Assembly: GCA_036850595.1 (NCBI GenBank)
Contig: CM072160.1
Location: 2,837,981 to 2,901,980, forward strand
Source: Rhyacichthys aspro
Taxonomy: Eukaryota > Chordata > Actinopteri > Gobiiformes > Rhyacichthyidae
DNA: 64,000 bases
Direction of reading: 5' to 3'
Shown here: piece by piece, positions 23,486-36,243 of the stretch
How positions within the stretch are numbered: the first letter of the stretch is position 1
Layout: the number at the start of each line of letters is the position of its first letter
Program-made: the position numbers and the translations under genes
The notes under the pieces: generated by a model
What the model was told of the DNA's origin: nothing
The model's input: only the letters and a program-made list of their open reading frames with translations
Databases searched by the model: none

Positions 23486-24437
23486 TTTACCCAGTCGTGA
23501 AGCCGGAGCAGTGCATTGTGCTTGAAACTCATTTGTCTGTGTGTTAATCACAGAGTTACCATGGCAACGGCAATATTAACCAATTAGAAAAGATCAACGG
23601 TGTTTCTCAGGTCTGTAGCTCAATAATGATTGGTCAAACACAGTAGAAAAGCTGTATTTCTTTAAAGGAAACGCTAATCAATGCAATCAGTTCACTTTTT
23701 TTTTATTATTTACTGTTGTTGAATTGATTTCAGGCAACTTTATTTTTATTTGTCAATGTACTGTCGTTAAATTTGTGGTAAAGAAAAAAAAAAAGTTTAA
23801 TGTTTTTTTGATTGAAATTGTGGTTACTCTATGTTGGTAGAAATACATCCAGTCACATATTTACATTTAATTGAAAAGTCTGCTTTTATTCATGAGGCAA
23901 CAATTCAAATGTCTCTAGGGTCGTGTAAATGCTGTGTAAAAATAAATAAATAAATAAAAAATATGCAACAAGACAACATGAATAAACCGAAATGTTGCTA
24001 TAAAAACAACAATAGCACATTCCTGTTTTTCTGTGACATTCCCGATGGAAAAGTGTTTTGTTTTTTCCAGTTTGTGTGGGATCTGAGCTCAGCTGTGGTC
24101 CAAACGCTGAGCCTCTGTTGTTGAAATGCAGGCATCAGCAGCTTCAGATCAAATGGAAATGCATTCTGTTAGATGTTCGCTGCGTGCTGTTTGTCCTTGT
24201 TTAAAAAGTAAAGGCTTCAAAATATCACATGCTTCTGCTGCTGTTCTGGAGAATATGCTCCACTCAAAGTCCATTGCTTTGTGTATTTCAATCCACTATT
24301 TCAATTTACACATGTTCTCAGCTAGACTTTTTATTCATGGTATTACAATAATGTGAGATTGCAGTAGTTTCTCACTTAGTAAAAGTAAACCTTCAAAAAA
24401 GTGCCATTCAACCAATCAAAAGTCATTATAGTTTTGT
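23486..24437. other. Non-coding DNA
   Basis: This is AT-rich with a short AAAT simple repeat at about 23939-23958. No gene was seen. Confidence 0.55.
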
Positions 24438-24930
24438 GAAATGAGACCTTAAGACGTGATCTAGTCTTTATAATGAAGGATTTTAATAGATGAGAACGAT
24501 CAGTCCACAGCAGGATTTTGTCCAATCACAGCTCACTTCAGGTAAAAAGGAGCGCTCCCATTGGTCGACACTGACGTCAACAACGAAGGAACAAGGAAAT
24601 AAACCAAGGAAATGGGTTATTCTGTTGGAAATATGTCTTATTTTACAGAGAAAACACTCAAAAAAGATAAAAACGGGTAGAAAATGAAACATGGATGAAT
24701 GTTGGCAATGCTTTATGAGATAATTCCAGGATCACTACAGATAAAAGTTTCATGTCAGCTCTAAACTTTGATTTAATGTGACGTATTAGTATTTTGTGGT
24801 GGAAAAATTGGTCCAGTTTTACCTTTTATTAAATAAAAGAAGCAGGAAAGGTTACTAAGCCGCTGTTGGAGGAGAGTGGAGTCTGAGACCGGGACTAAAT
24901 CTAAAAAAATCGGGGACTGGAACTTTAACA
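24438..24930 (-). repeat. Family A interspersed repeat, nearly full length
   Basis: On the minus strand it runs from the AAAGTTCCAGTCCCCG start to the GATCACGTCTTAAGGTCTCA end, with all the family landmarks: CTCCACTCTCCTCCAACAGC, AAACTGGACCAATTTTTC and GTCGACCAATGGGAGCGCTC. This copy has TGACGTCA where most copies have TGACATCA. There is no coding capacity. Confidence 0.88.
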
Positions 24931-27900
24931 CATAGCTTCTTTATTACAAGCTCCAAAAGAATGGTGTGATGCTTTAATAAAGTGTGCTTTGGACAAAAAA
25001 ACACACCACTGATTTAGGAGATTTTTAAAAATTATTCACCAAAAGCAGCTCTATGAAATCCGAAATGATATGATAATAAATAATAATAAATATGAATATG
25101 ATTTTCAGCACACTTTGAGTTTGGAGAAGTAGATTTTTTAGTTCAGCTGCTATTACGGGCTCTACATGTATTTATTCTTACATCATATTCCCACGCATTT
25201 AAAAAGACATTGAAATAGTTCAGCTTTTTAAATGTTTTGTATCAAATTTCTACTTTCTCCTTCATTAAAAACAGAATATGCTTTACTCTCTGTTTGCGTA
25301 CTATATAAATACACAATCCAAAAGAACAAACACTTAATGTAAGTCAGGACCAATGACACTGATCAGAATACAGATTAGATTTTGATCCAAAGTGTAAAAG
25401 GGGTCAAAGACAGCTCAAACACAAAAGCACTTTTAGCTCAGTAACAGTTAATATTCTTGACATTTCTCATCCACAGCATTAATTACCGCAGCGTTAATGT
25501 CGAGTAAAGTCTCAGAGAAACCTTTGGACAGACACAGACGTGGTTCTTTTTTTCCCTGAAGCCTGTTAAAGCGTCTCCTTCTCCCCGTGACACCTTCTGG
25601 AAAAGGTTACCCTCTCATCTCCATAATGGCCCGGGACAAAGCGGCGCACAGTGGATCGATGGGCGGCTCGTATCAGCGCACAGCCATCGATCTGCGGCTC
25701 AGAGACGACACCGCGACACGGAGCCAGAAAACTGCACCAGAAAAGACGCTTTCACCTCCGACAGGTGCAAACTCGAATTTGTGTTCATATTTACTGTCTC
25801 AATAATAACCAGGACCAATAGAAATACTGGAAAATAACTGTGAAAATACACTGACGACATGTTTATCCTCGTGTTCATTTCTCTAAAGACGGAAATGTGG
25901 GGAAAACTGTAAAATTATCAAGTCGTACAAAGTAATACGATGCTGAACTGAAAGTATTTTGGTCCAGTTTGACGTTTTTAACAGAAGAAAAGCAGGAAAG
26001 GTTGCTCTGCTGTTGTTGGGGATAATGCAGCTGTAAAATATAGGTTCGTAAGGCTGGATTTAATTGTGGATAGTGTAATAGCTCTCAATGAGATCTGTAT
26101 TATCTCAAACTTTAGCAGCAGCTGATTAACTGCGTAGAGGCCTCACAGTAAAACTAAACAATGTCTGTTTATAATAAAATGAATATTTGAAGAGTTTACG
26201 TGGGATTTTTAAACAGTTCGACTAAAGCAACGTGAGTTCTCCTGAATATGAGAGTTATTAAAGAAATAAACTTCCACTTTAATATAAACTCACACTAACC
26301 AAACAGACCCACTTCACTTTCTTAGCAAAGTTCCCAAAGCTCAGTACAACCGACCAATCCCAACGGTTTATCTAAAATGTCTTGCTTTTATGCAATGCTA
26401 TGTGTTTCTTATATGTTTTTCAAAATGCATTGTGTCCAGAGGCATTTTATTCTGCGCATTTGTTTTGTGTCCTGAAAATTAATCGCAAACCAACACAAAC
26501 CTGATGAATTCATTGTCGAGAATAGAAAACAATTGCTAATTGTGTACGTCTTTACTTAATTACATTTTATGTTTTGTGTCATATGGAAATTGTTTCTATT
26601 GGATAGTCATGTGCCTTTAATTAGATGTGCCTAAACTCTAACATTAAATATGTCGAGAAGATTGCATCCGTTTTTGAAAATGATTAACCACAGAAAATAA
26701 AAAAGCTGTTAGAAATATATCCTGGAACACAAAACAGTAGATTTATTATGCAGTTTCTGAAGTGCTTCGAACAAATAAAACCAAAATACTCAGCCTTTTT
26801 GAGACTTAACTCTGAACGCTGCACATTTTGGTAAAAACACAACAATCTTCAGCCTGTGGTTAATTGAAATTGTGTATCTGTGCCACCTCTTCTGTTCAAA
26901 TCCCCTTTCCTCTTCCCTTCACCACACTCTACGTCTTCTCTTGTTTGGTGGCACAAACATTCACCCTTGAGCTACAGATTAGCCAAGCCGCCTCTTTGTG
27001 ACGCCGCACAAAGCCGGAGCAATTAAAGGCTCTTCTGTCGCTTAACAAGCTCTAATCCAGACATGCTTTTATTGCATTTGATTTTGCTCGCTGTTTGTGC
27101 CAAAAAAAAAAACGCTGAGAGGCAGGGACCCTTCTCTTCGTTCTTTCTCCTCTAAGTGCAGCGATATTCATTCACGACGCCTGTCACTTTCCCTTCCACG
27201 GATGGCAAACAAATTACGGCGCACAAAACAAAAACGGCCCTAGAGAGAGCAGCCGGATCCACGTATCAAACGGCGGAGAATGGAAATTGTTTGGCAGCCG
27301 CCGCGCTCCGTTCCTGCCAGCGTTTGTGATTTAGAGGAAAAGTACTTGCTGATACGACACAATGCGCAGCGCTCTTTACCGGATCGGTCTGACCCAGCGT
27401 AAATTCATTCAGACCCGTGGAAATGACGGAGCGCTAAGCGGGAGCGGATTGATAACCGGGCGTAGCGGCGGCCGCGCAGGTGTACGCCGTAAAGGCCGCC
27501 GCCAGCGTCTGTGAGCCGAGATAACGAGACGAGAGAGGACGGGGCTTTTAGTCTGCAGCCGAATGATGAAGAGTTTTGTTTAGTGCGTGTCTTACAAAAT
27601 ATATGTCCACGCCGCAGACAAAACACCACGAAGAAGAGACACGCTGTAGATTGTACGGCATTATAATGTATGGACTTCTGCGGAACATATAATGAGACTT
27701 TTCTCATTCCCGAGGCATAATACATCAGTTCAAACCCAACTGTGCTGCTGTTGGAGATACTGGGCCGGGTCCAAGACTCCAATCTGGCCTTTTCTGACGC
27801 TGAAGGCGACATTTAGTGTTCAATATTGATGCCAGATTGTTTGCAAGATATTAATTTTATGCATATTTCATGGCTTTATTACTTTCTTGATGTAAATGTA

Positions 27901-29214
27901 CTGCAGGTCTTTGTCTTTAAGGACTGGTTGCTCAAAGTTCTGTCTTTTATTTTAGTTTAGTTTTATCCAAGCCCTGGTAAAATGAAGAGGGTTAAGAAGA
28001 GAATCCGGCGTAAAAACAAACGCTAAACTGTACATGCAATGGTTCACTGTGGCAGCAGCTGAAAGAAACCACCTCGATTATTGCATCTAGAGCCAGAGAA
28101 ATTAAGAAATGTAGCCCCACTTCTGCTGCGACCGTGAGGGATCTGCTCACGGACAATGACTGTTGACATTACAACTCCTGTTCGATCGTCGGGCAGTTTA
28201 TCCTCTGTGTAATACTATAATTAATCACACAGTTTGGAAGGTAGGAGCCAACTTGTTAAAATCTCTAGAAGTTTTACCGATTAACAGCTACTACAGTGAG
28301 TTACGAAATGTGTTGAGTAATTATTAGGCTTTTCATTTTAATGTCTTTTCTCTTTCAAACCCAGCTTACATACAATAATTGCCTATTTTACAACTGGCAA
28401 AGGGACTACTGACAAAAATGAGCCTAATTCATCTAACTCTGGGACATTTACGTTGTTTAATGTTGTTAATGTACACTGTCCCTTTTCAAATAAATACAAA
28501 AATAAAAAAAAATAATAATTATGACCAAAAACGCAGTAAGTGACTGGTTTGTAAATGCAGTAAAATCTAACATTGTGAAGCCAGAGACTCTCCTTTTCAA
28601 TCATATAAGTCCAATTTTAATTCTCTAATCCACGTATACATTAATGCCAGCGCTGTCCCAGGATCAGGAGGATAACCATCACGTAAAACAGAACAAAAAT
28701 CAGTTCATTTTAAATTCATCTCGACTGTGTTTGCTGATAAAGTCCACAGGAGGCTGATTGCTGCCTCTCAGTCGGGCGCCACAGAGACACATGTAGGTGA
28801 ATGAGGCAGGTGTGTTTACTCCTGTGTCTCAGCTGGATCCGGCTGCAGCTGGAGGCTACGCTGCTAAATGCAAATTAGTCCGGGTTTCCCTGTGAATTCT
28901 GGATGTATAGAAACTGTGGCTCACTCTGCGTCAGCTCCACTGTGATGGACCAGCAGCTACAGTCCTTCTGTCTCTGTGGATCTGTCCATCATCACTCTCG
29001 AGGTCCAAACACATCCCACAAAGACAAACATCTACAGACTACAGTAGGATTGTGACCAAAATCCATTTTACTGCACATGGATAATATCAGATTAACACAA
29101 ATTAGTAACAATCAAAATAAGGAATGTCTTTAAGAGCAAAAAACTGCAGTGTTCACATGTTCTCTGACCATCTGATTGGTTCATTTCTACTTCATAACAA
29201 TCACACTTTACTGT
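24931..29214. other. Non-coding DNA with a strong CpG-rich patch
   Basis: No gene is supported. A small minus-strand fragment of family A lies at about 25955-26030 (GGTCCAGTTTGACG, AGCAGGAAAGGTTGCTCTGC). The CpG-rich block at 27165-27545 is listed separately. Confidence 0.5.
27165..27545. other. CpG-rich block, candidate CpG island or regulatory element
   Basis: This is the most CpG-dense stretch between 16 and 40 kb, with CGGGCGTAGCGGCGGCCGCG, GCGGGAGCGG and GCCGCCGCGCTCCG. The minus-strand frame over it (27405-27812) has no recognisable domain. A promoter for an unseen first exon is possible but unsupported by any signal peptide or donor that I could identify. Confidence 0.4.
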
Positions 29215-29330
29215 TTTTAGGGACAATGAGGACAACATCAGGACACTTTGAATTTGTACAAATTCGTTGGGACACGGGACAGAAGGCTTAAAATCGGGAA
29301 TGTCCTGGTTAAATTAGGACCTAAATAAAG
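29215..29330 (+). repeat. Family D repeat, GGGACA-rich
   Basis: Probable partner of the passage at 23366-23485 in opposite orientation, followed by three short AAAGTTAAATA repeats. Function unknown. Confidence 0.35.
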
Positions 29331-31101
29331 TTAAATAAAGTTAAATAAAGCCTGTTTTAGCAACGTTTTGACTAATGTGGCTAATGCTAAGCTTGTTTTT
29401 AGCTTAGCCACTAGCTGTCCTTTTTTACAATAGATGAATGTGAAAGCTGTTTGCAAAATAACTCACTTTTGGAAGACGACAAGACAAGGACGATAGGCTG
29501 AGATAGAAAGAAAACTACCCAATCCTGGTCTTTACTATAATACTTATACTATACAATACTCAATTAGTCAAGGCAACAAGATGCTTTTCTACATTTACTC
29601 ACATTAGAATCTCTTTTTAGCTGGTGGTATGTTATTTCTTCTCTTTAAGCTGCTCAGTAACACAGAAAAGGAAAGTATTTACGCTCGACATAAATGGCCA
29701 TCGAGGTTTTCAATTAAAAAGTAGGAAATGTGAAGTGAAACAGTCAGACACAGACATCGAGACGAGAACTAGACAAATATGAATGAAAGGGAAAAATTGG
29801 GAAGCAAAGTCATTACTTAGGCAGCGTCTGAGAGCCGCGAGCTAAGTAATCAGCCGCCGAGCGCCGTAAATGTGGAGGAGGTGGTGCCGGTTTACAAATG
29901 AGATGCTGACAAGATGCAGTCCAATTAGATGAAGAAATATGAGGGCCGCCGAGTCGAGACGTGGGGCCTATCAGCAGCTGGCACTTCTGCTCCGAGCCCG
30001 CTTCTGCTGGCACCGTGATGGATCACCTGACACACACCTGCTCGTACATAAAGCCATCTCCACAACGCTGTCGGAGTGGGGGGTGCTCAGGTGTGAGAAG
30101 TAAAGACTGGATAGAGACGGACCACCAATGAAAACCTTGTAAAATGGCAGGAAAACTATTATTTATTCTCCGAAAGTCCCGGGATCTGGCGGCTTAGGGT
30201 TGTTCTGATACTGCTCTTTCATTGCTCTTGTATTATTATGATTTGTCAATATAAGTTCTCTATTGACAAAACCATGTGCTTTTACTGTTTTTAGGATTAT
30301 ACCAAATTCAACAACAAAAATGATGCTGAAATGACGATGAGTGCTTTGAATTTGGCTCTACTTTCAGTACTTTTACTCTTGAAACCTAAAACACTCCGGT
30401 TAGGCCACAGTTCGGCCGTTAATACTTTGCTTGGAGCAGTTCAAGATGGATTTCCGTGAGTTTGTAAATTCAAATCATGAAAGAGTTATTGCAGTAATCA
30501 CAAATGTACTGCGTATCATTGCGCAAAATTAAGTTTACTTTTTTAATTTTACGAGTAAAGAAGTTGAATCAGTTCTTCTACTTTTACCAGAGTCGTTTTA
30601 AACCCAGGTATCTGTACTTTTACTTCTTAAATACAGAATGTGAGTACTTTTACCTCCTTTGTTCACAAGCACTTATCTCTACTTTTTCTTACCAAAAAAC
30701 TTGCTAGACTGAGTTGTAAATAACATTTTTTTTTTTTTAACAATATTTTCCAAAAGGACAAAACTTGAGATTGTGTGTTTTTTCAACATCCAATTTATTT
30801 TCATGCTGAAAGTTATTATTCTTCGCAAATAAAAGAATCTCACACTGAAGACTGGGGCGTATTATTCCACAGACTTCTGCTAATTTTGTGGCTAGGCTTT
30901 CGTTCTTTGGCAGACTCTGTTCAACCATCTGTGAGAGTCTTGTCTGAACCCACTCTACGACCTCGGCCGCCTGTGCGTTTCTCATTTCTCTGCTCCAGCC
31001 TCATCCTCAGTGTCCATTGTGGGAAATATCTTAAAAATGCAAAGGCAATTTCTGAGAGTCGAATAAAAAAGGTTTCGGAGGAAGGCTGCGGAGGTAGAGA
31101 T
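29331..31101. other. Non-coding DNA
   Basis: No gene is supported. A CpG-richer patch lies at about 29820-30010. At 30430-30457 the string TTTGCTTGGAGCAGTTCAAG is shared with 52978-53005, so part of this stretch belongs to family C. Confidence 0.5.
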
Positions 31102-31315
31102 CATGACTTGTGCGATGAGAAGAGCCCAAGCCGAGTTATTCCTACGACAGTGGGAGGAAAAAAAAGAGAATTTCATTTGGGATTCAATAGAGTAATCCCC
31201 ACTGTCTCCAGCCTGAGGTCCACAGCCACAAAGATAGAGCTGCTGTCATTAATTCTGTAGAAAAGGCTAGAGATGAGAAAGCCAGTGAGTCATGAGCTTC
31301 AGTGGCACATAGACA
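31102..31315 (+). repeat. Triplicated non-coding motif, copy 1
   Basis: It shares with 32162-32362 the ordered blocks CATGACTTGT, CCGAGTTATTCC, AGAGAATTTCATTTGGG, GTCTCCAGCCTGAGGTCCAC and CTGTCATTAATTCTGTAG, followed by GAGATGAGAAA and CAGTGAGTCA. The element looks like a duplicated regulatory sequence rather than a transposon, since no inverted termini or poly-A tail are visible. Confidence 0.65.
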
Positions 31316-31420
31316 ACTGTACATCATCTAAAATGTATTTGGATTTTGTGACATAGATAAATACAATATAAATGTGCTGTATGAGGAAATATGCACAATG
31401 TTTAGGAGAATAACACCTGC

Positions 31421-31765
31421 TTAAAGCCACAGTACCCATTTTATTTATTTATTTTTGTCCTGGTCTGAGCCCCGACAACAGTGTAGTGACCTTTCCTGCT
31501 TCTTTTGTTTAAAAAAATTAAAACTGGACTAATTTTTCACCACAAAATACTAATACGTTACATTAAATCAACATTTAATTATCTCCTGTTTCTTTATTTT
31601 TATCTTTTTGAGTCCTCCCATTGGCCTACACTACTTATCAAGAATAATATTGTTTCTGTATCTGTTTAAACCAAAGTTTTGAGTCCACTGTAAACCTGTT
31701 TGTGAGCACGTGATTGGCCAAAGCTCCTCAGCATTCATCGTTTAAAATCCTAAAATCCTATTCAA
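31421..31765 (+). repeat. Family A interspersed repeat, diverged and truncated
   Basis: It starts TTAAAGCCACAGTACCC and keeps GACCTTTCCTGCTTC, AACTGGACTAATTTTTCACC and TTTATCTTTTTGAG. It then loses the CCAAT core, although CCTCCCATTGGCC may be a remnant. Confidence 0.65.
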
Positions 31766-32161
31766 TCCTATTACAATTTGCTAGTTACTACTACAAATAA
31801 ACACATTTGGAGTTTCCTTCATTTACAGCTTATTTCATTTATTCCAACATTAGGAAAAAAAAAATCTGTTTAAATCCACCCAAACTCTGAAATTTCTGCC
31901 TGTTTTGGTTTTAACTAATGGAACTCCACACATTTAATGAACACTCTTTGGATCAAAAAGGTTCAGGAAACTAGAAAATGGATTTTGGCCTGACTCAATG
32001 CTCAGAAACCGTTAAATTTAATCACAAATATCACAAACACATGAACTACACGACTACTTTTCTGAACCAAAATATGTCATTTCACTTTTGTGCGTTGCTG
32101 TAAATGCTCAAAATGTAAAACACCAATTTAAAATTCAGACTGGGAACAGACTGGGATGGGA

Positions 32162-32362
32162 ACATGACTTGTATAACAATGGAAGCCTTGCCGAGTTATT
32201 CCAACAATGGAGGGAAAAAGAGAATTTCATTTGGGGATTCAATACATGCTTCATTCACAGCTCAGTGTCTCCAGCCTGAGGTCCACAGCCGCTGTCATTA
32301 ATTCTGTAGAAACGGCTGGAGATGAGAAAAGCAGTGAGTCACAGCCTCCTCAGTCACATACA
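32162..32362 (+). repeat. Triplicated non-coding motif, copy 2
   Basis: This copy lies about 1.06 kb from copy 1 in the same orientation and shares its ordered blocks with small gaps. The core GCTGTCATTAATTCTGTAGA and the following CTGGAGATGAGAAAAGCAG are best preserved. Confidence 0.65.
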
Positions 32363-33623
32363 TGGAGCCTGACCTCTTTTATCTCTCTCAGACAAAGAAC
32401 CAACTTCCTATAAGTCACACACAGCCCAAAATTACACATGACTTACATCTGAGAGGGTTATTTCTTATGAATGTCCCGATAGTCCTTTCCCAGGACAAGT
32501 ATAAGTAATTAAAATGACCACTGTCCCATAGAGAAGACTGATTTGAGTTTAATATATCAGCCGCACAGATTTCAGAGCTGCAGTTTTACTTTTATCATCT
32601 TTTTACAGCTAAATATTTCCAAACGGTGCTGTATACAGAAAAGTGGGACCAAAAAATCACACTGTACTGACGACTAATAACTACATTCCCAGGATTGTTC
32701 ATCAGAAACTAAAAAAGACAAACTTAACAATTCAATCCCAGTGACGTCTGGTTTTAAAATCCCTAATTCTTCATCAAATGTTGCATTGCACGTTCATGAA
32801 GAAGAAACAGAGAAATAAGGAAAAGTTCTCAATCTACTGCTCCTTCCTCATCTCCTCAACCATCTGAGCAAAAAAACTCTGCTTTTTTTCTGCAGGGAAG
32901 ACTACTCAAGTACATTTTATTTGATTTGAGTTACTTTTGATTTACTAAAAAATTAATACGACTAGAATAAATAAATATAAACGAATAGCTGTTGGGATAA
33001 AGAACTAGGATATTTAAGACTATGATATTTTATTTATTTATTCTATTACAACAGTAGTTTTCTTTTGTGTGGTTCATGTTGTTTGCTTTTGTTCCTATTT
33101 GTTGTTTGTGTGTTATTTGCTGCTAAATTAATTGCACCTGATTAATAAACTCGTCTGAATTTGACAAAGTTTATTGGTCCTTATTCTGGGTTTGACCAAG
33201 ACTTTTACTCATTTATGGATTTTAAAATACCACTAAAATGAATAGTAAATGTAAAAGTTCCTGCCTCATTCTGTCTGTGAGGTCCATATGAAGCCTTCAC
33301 ACAAACCATATGACTTTTTATTGTAATGGTGCACTGTTTGTAGCTGTTTTTCCAGTTTGACACACCTCTAACCAATCTCCTCGTGAGCTGCTGCAGTATT
33401 TGAACCCGGTCTCTCCTCCAGTTCTGAGCCAGATCGTGAAGACTCTCTCAGGTCTTGCTTTGATTTTGGTTCTAAGCTTTGAAAACCAGCCCTTTCTTGT
33501 GTCTCTGCTCCCCCAGACCTTTGTTGCAGCCATTATTGCTCCTCCACTCCAGTCCACTTACCAGCCCCAACTCCAGACCAGCCACTCCACCCGCTCTGCC
33601 GCCCGCCACCACCGCTGGCATTT
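32363..33623. other. Non-coding DNA
   Basis: No gene is supported. Two open frames at 33318-33557 (minus) and 33400-33801 (plus) overlap and have no recognisable domain. The plus one runs into family A. Confidence 0.5.
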
Positions 33624-34016
33624 CTTTAAAGCTCCAGAACCTGATTTACTTTTATTTTGTCTTGGTCTCAGTCCCACTACTCTCCTCCAACAGCAGCGAA
33701 GTAACCTTTCCTGCTTTTTATTTTTAAAAAAAAGGTCAAACCGAACCAATTTTCTCGTTAAACACTGCGTCGAAGCATTGCCAACATTAATCCATGTTTA
33801 ATTTTCTACCCATTTCTCTATTTTTATCTTTTTTGAGCTGTTTCTCTGTAAAATAAGACATATTTCCAACAGAATAACCCATTTCCTTGGTTTATTTCCT
33901 TGTTCCTTCGTTGTTGACATCAGTGTCGACCAATGGGAGCGCTCCTTTTTACCTGAAGCGAGCTGTGATTGGCTGTGATTAAAATCCTTAATTATAAAGC
34001 CTAGACCACGTCTTGA
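33624..34016 (+). repeat. Family A interspersed repeat, internally deleted
   Basis: It starts TTTAAAGCTCCAGAACCTG and contains TCTCCTCCAACAGCAGCG, a T-rich middle and the core GTCGACCAATGGGAGCGCTC, with ACCACGTCTTGACAGC at its degraded end. The segment corresponding to TTGGAGTTTATCG in the 62.4-kb copy is missing. Confidence 0.85.
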
Positions 34017-34081
34017 CAGCTTATCTTCTTTACTCAGATGCCCTCAACATTACACAAAGCCTTTATGTTCTTATCACCATG

Positions 34082-34089
34082 GTTACAAC
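34082..34089 (+). repeat. Target-site duplication GTTACAAC, left
   Basis: This octamer is identical to the one at 34444-34451 on the other side of the element. Perfect 8-bp duplications are characteristic of hAT-type insertion. Confidence 0.8.
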
Positions 34090-34443
34090 TAGGGCTGTGC
34101 AATTAATCAAATTTTAAATTTCAATTTCAGCTTTAAACAATCACAAAACCTATGTCACAAAAACATGTAGTACTTATTATTTATCACTTGTTACTTGTTT
34201 TCCAGGAGATTGTGGAAGTGCACTACATTGTTCTTATTTATCTTAATTATTTCTGTTTATTTTTAAGCTATTTATTTGTACGTTTGAATATATTATTTAT
34301 TCATTTTAAGGAGAATTAACTATTTTGTTCAATAAATCCAACATATTTCCAAAGTCAGTGAGTAATCGTGTAAAATAATTATGATTTCAATAATGACCAG
34401 AATAAATGTTTTGGGTTTTTTTTTCCATTAATGAGCAGCCCTA
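34090..34443 (+). mobile_element. 354-bp hAT-type non-autonomous element
   Basis: It starts TAGGGCTGTGCAATTAATC and ends CATTAATGAGCAGCCCTA. The eight terminal bases TAGGGCTG are perfectly inverted at the other end, and the following bases pair partly. It is bounded by perfect 8-bp duplications GTTACAAC. It has no coding capacity and is AT-rich. A related copy in the opposite orientation is at 52228-52566. Confidence 0.82.
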
Positions 34444-34569
34444 GTTACAACTAAACTACATTATGCAGCGTGTATTTTTCTCTCTCAATGTAAAAAAGCA
34501 TGTATATTTTTTTCTCTTTTATATTTTTCTCATCCAAACGTTGCATAGATCCATTAAATCTTGGCGACG

Positions 34570-34680
34570 GCGTGGCTCCAGCCCTCCACCCGTGGCCTCG
34601 GCGACGGAGCTGCTGTCATTAATGCTGTAGAATGGGCTGAGGATGAGAGAGGCAGACACATACACTTTCATCTCCGCCAG
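34570..34680 (+). repeat. Triplicated non-coding motif, copy 3
   Basis: It retains GCTGCTGTCATTAATGCTG, matching copy 1 (GCTGCTGTCATTAATTCTG) at all but one of those 19 bases, then a GGCTGAGGATGAGAG stretch corresponding to GGCTAGAGATGAGAA. The upstream half is not recognisable. Confidence 0.55.
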
Positions 34681-36212
34681 ACAAAAGCACAAAGATACGA
34701 TCTGCTTTGCCTCAAACCCATTTCTCTGTGCCATTAGGAGCCGAAATGGGGTCCTCCTGAGCAGACCCCGCGGGCCGGCAATCATCAAAGACCACCAGAC
34801 GAAAGGATTCACCTGCTTCCACTGTTCGCTGCTCAAACGGAACGCAACAATGGGATTAGAGCTCGGTTTGGGGACGGCTGAGTGGAATTGGTGTCGACGT
34901 CTAATGATGCAGACCTTACACAGACCGTCTTTCTCTGTGAAACTGCTCCACTCTGGTTTTTCAGATGATTTGGACGTTATTTGTCACGTCTAATTACTGC
35001 TTGGCTTCAGTTCTAGGATGTAAAATAAATAAATGAGTGAATATTGCTATATACAGCACCTAAAAACTAAATACACTGTCATTTTTCAGGATTTGCACCC
35101 AATAAAGGACTCTAAAATCGAATTAAAACGTCAGGTTAAAATATGTCTCTTATATTTACTGGAAGTTACAGAGCGGAATATCTGCAGAAAGAGGAAACTA
35201 AATAGTTAAAGCTCAATAGTGTCCCATGAAATTTATGCCATCAAATCAGAGGCTTTACATTTGCAAATCTGTTCATAGGGTAACATTTTGTAGCATAAAA
35301 TGTATATATTGTTTTTAAAGTTAAACTCTTTTCATTTGCTAATTTTACTCAAAATAAAACTAATTCCACCGTGAGCTTGGGCTTCTTTAAAATGTATTAT
35401 TACTGTTTTTATGAGGGATGCATCATTTTATGTATCTACTGTCTCTTTTCTCTTTTGTTATAAAGAAAAATAAAACATTTTATCACAAAAAAAAAAATAT
35501 ATCATTTGAATCTGCATAGAACCAAGTGAAAGGAGTTACTTCCTGATCTTGTTTATAATTACTCACACAATAAAACAGTAGTTAAGCATTAATAGATGTG
35601 TAATTAACATTTAATTAATTTGTAGACAATGAAACATCATTTATATGTATATTTATTCATGGGTTTGTTGTTAAGAATAAAACAAACGAAGTTAAATACT
35701 CAACTAATGCTTGAAGTGTTATCGAGGATAGTTTATTAACACACCTTATACTACAGCGTATTTATACTGTAATATTCCAGTTAGTATGTGTCCTAATATT
35801 GTGCAGCTTATGTCTCCACTGTGTTTGTGTTTATTAGTACAAGTCGTCTCAGACAAGACCAGGGTAAAGGCTGTATCCAGAAGTAGAGACACGGACTCTA
35901 AAAAAAAAAGCAGCGAAAAATGAGAACCACACAAAACATAAGCTCTAAATCAATACGTGGCAGCTTTAGGAGCAATAACATTGTTCCCGTAGAGAAGAGA
36001 GAAAAGAGGCCTTGAAGCTGCCGCCGCCGTGAGCTGCTGCTTCTTCTGCTGCTGCTGCTGTGTTCCACATCACTGCCCGCCTTCACCAAACTGACAGCCA
36101 CAAAAATGAGTGTTTACTGCTCTCCGACGGAGCAAGATAAGCCTCAAGATGGGCCTCTCCACCGCAACAGGTCGAGAGCTCAGCCGTCTCCAGGGTTAGA
36201 TGAGAGCGAGAG

Positions 36213-36243
<31 letters not shown>

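Noticed and set aside
30775..31260. Plus-strand frame of 161 codons
   Set aside because: It is chance openness in low-stop DNA with no domain, and it partly overlaps the triplicated non-coding motif.
36020..36105. Leucine-rich frame that could be a signal peptide
   Set aside because: It arises from a CTG-rich simple repeat, has a stop codon just upstream in frame and no ATG, and lies on the opposite strand to the SEZ6-family exons.
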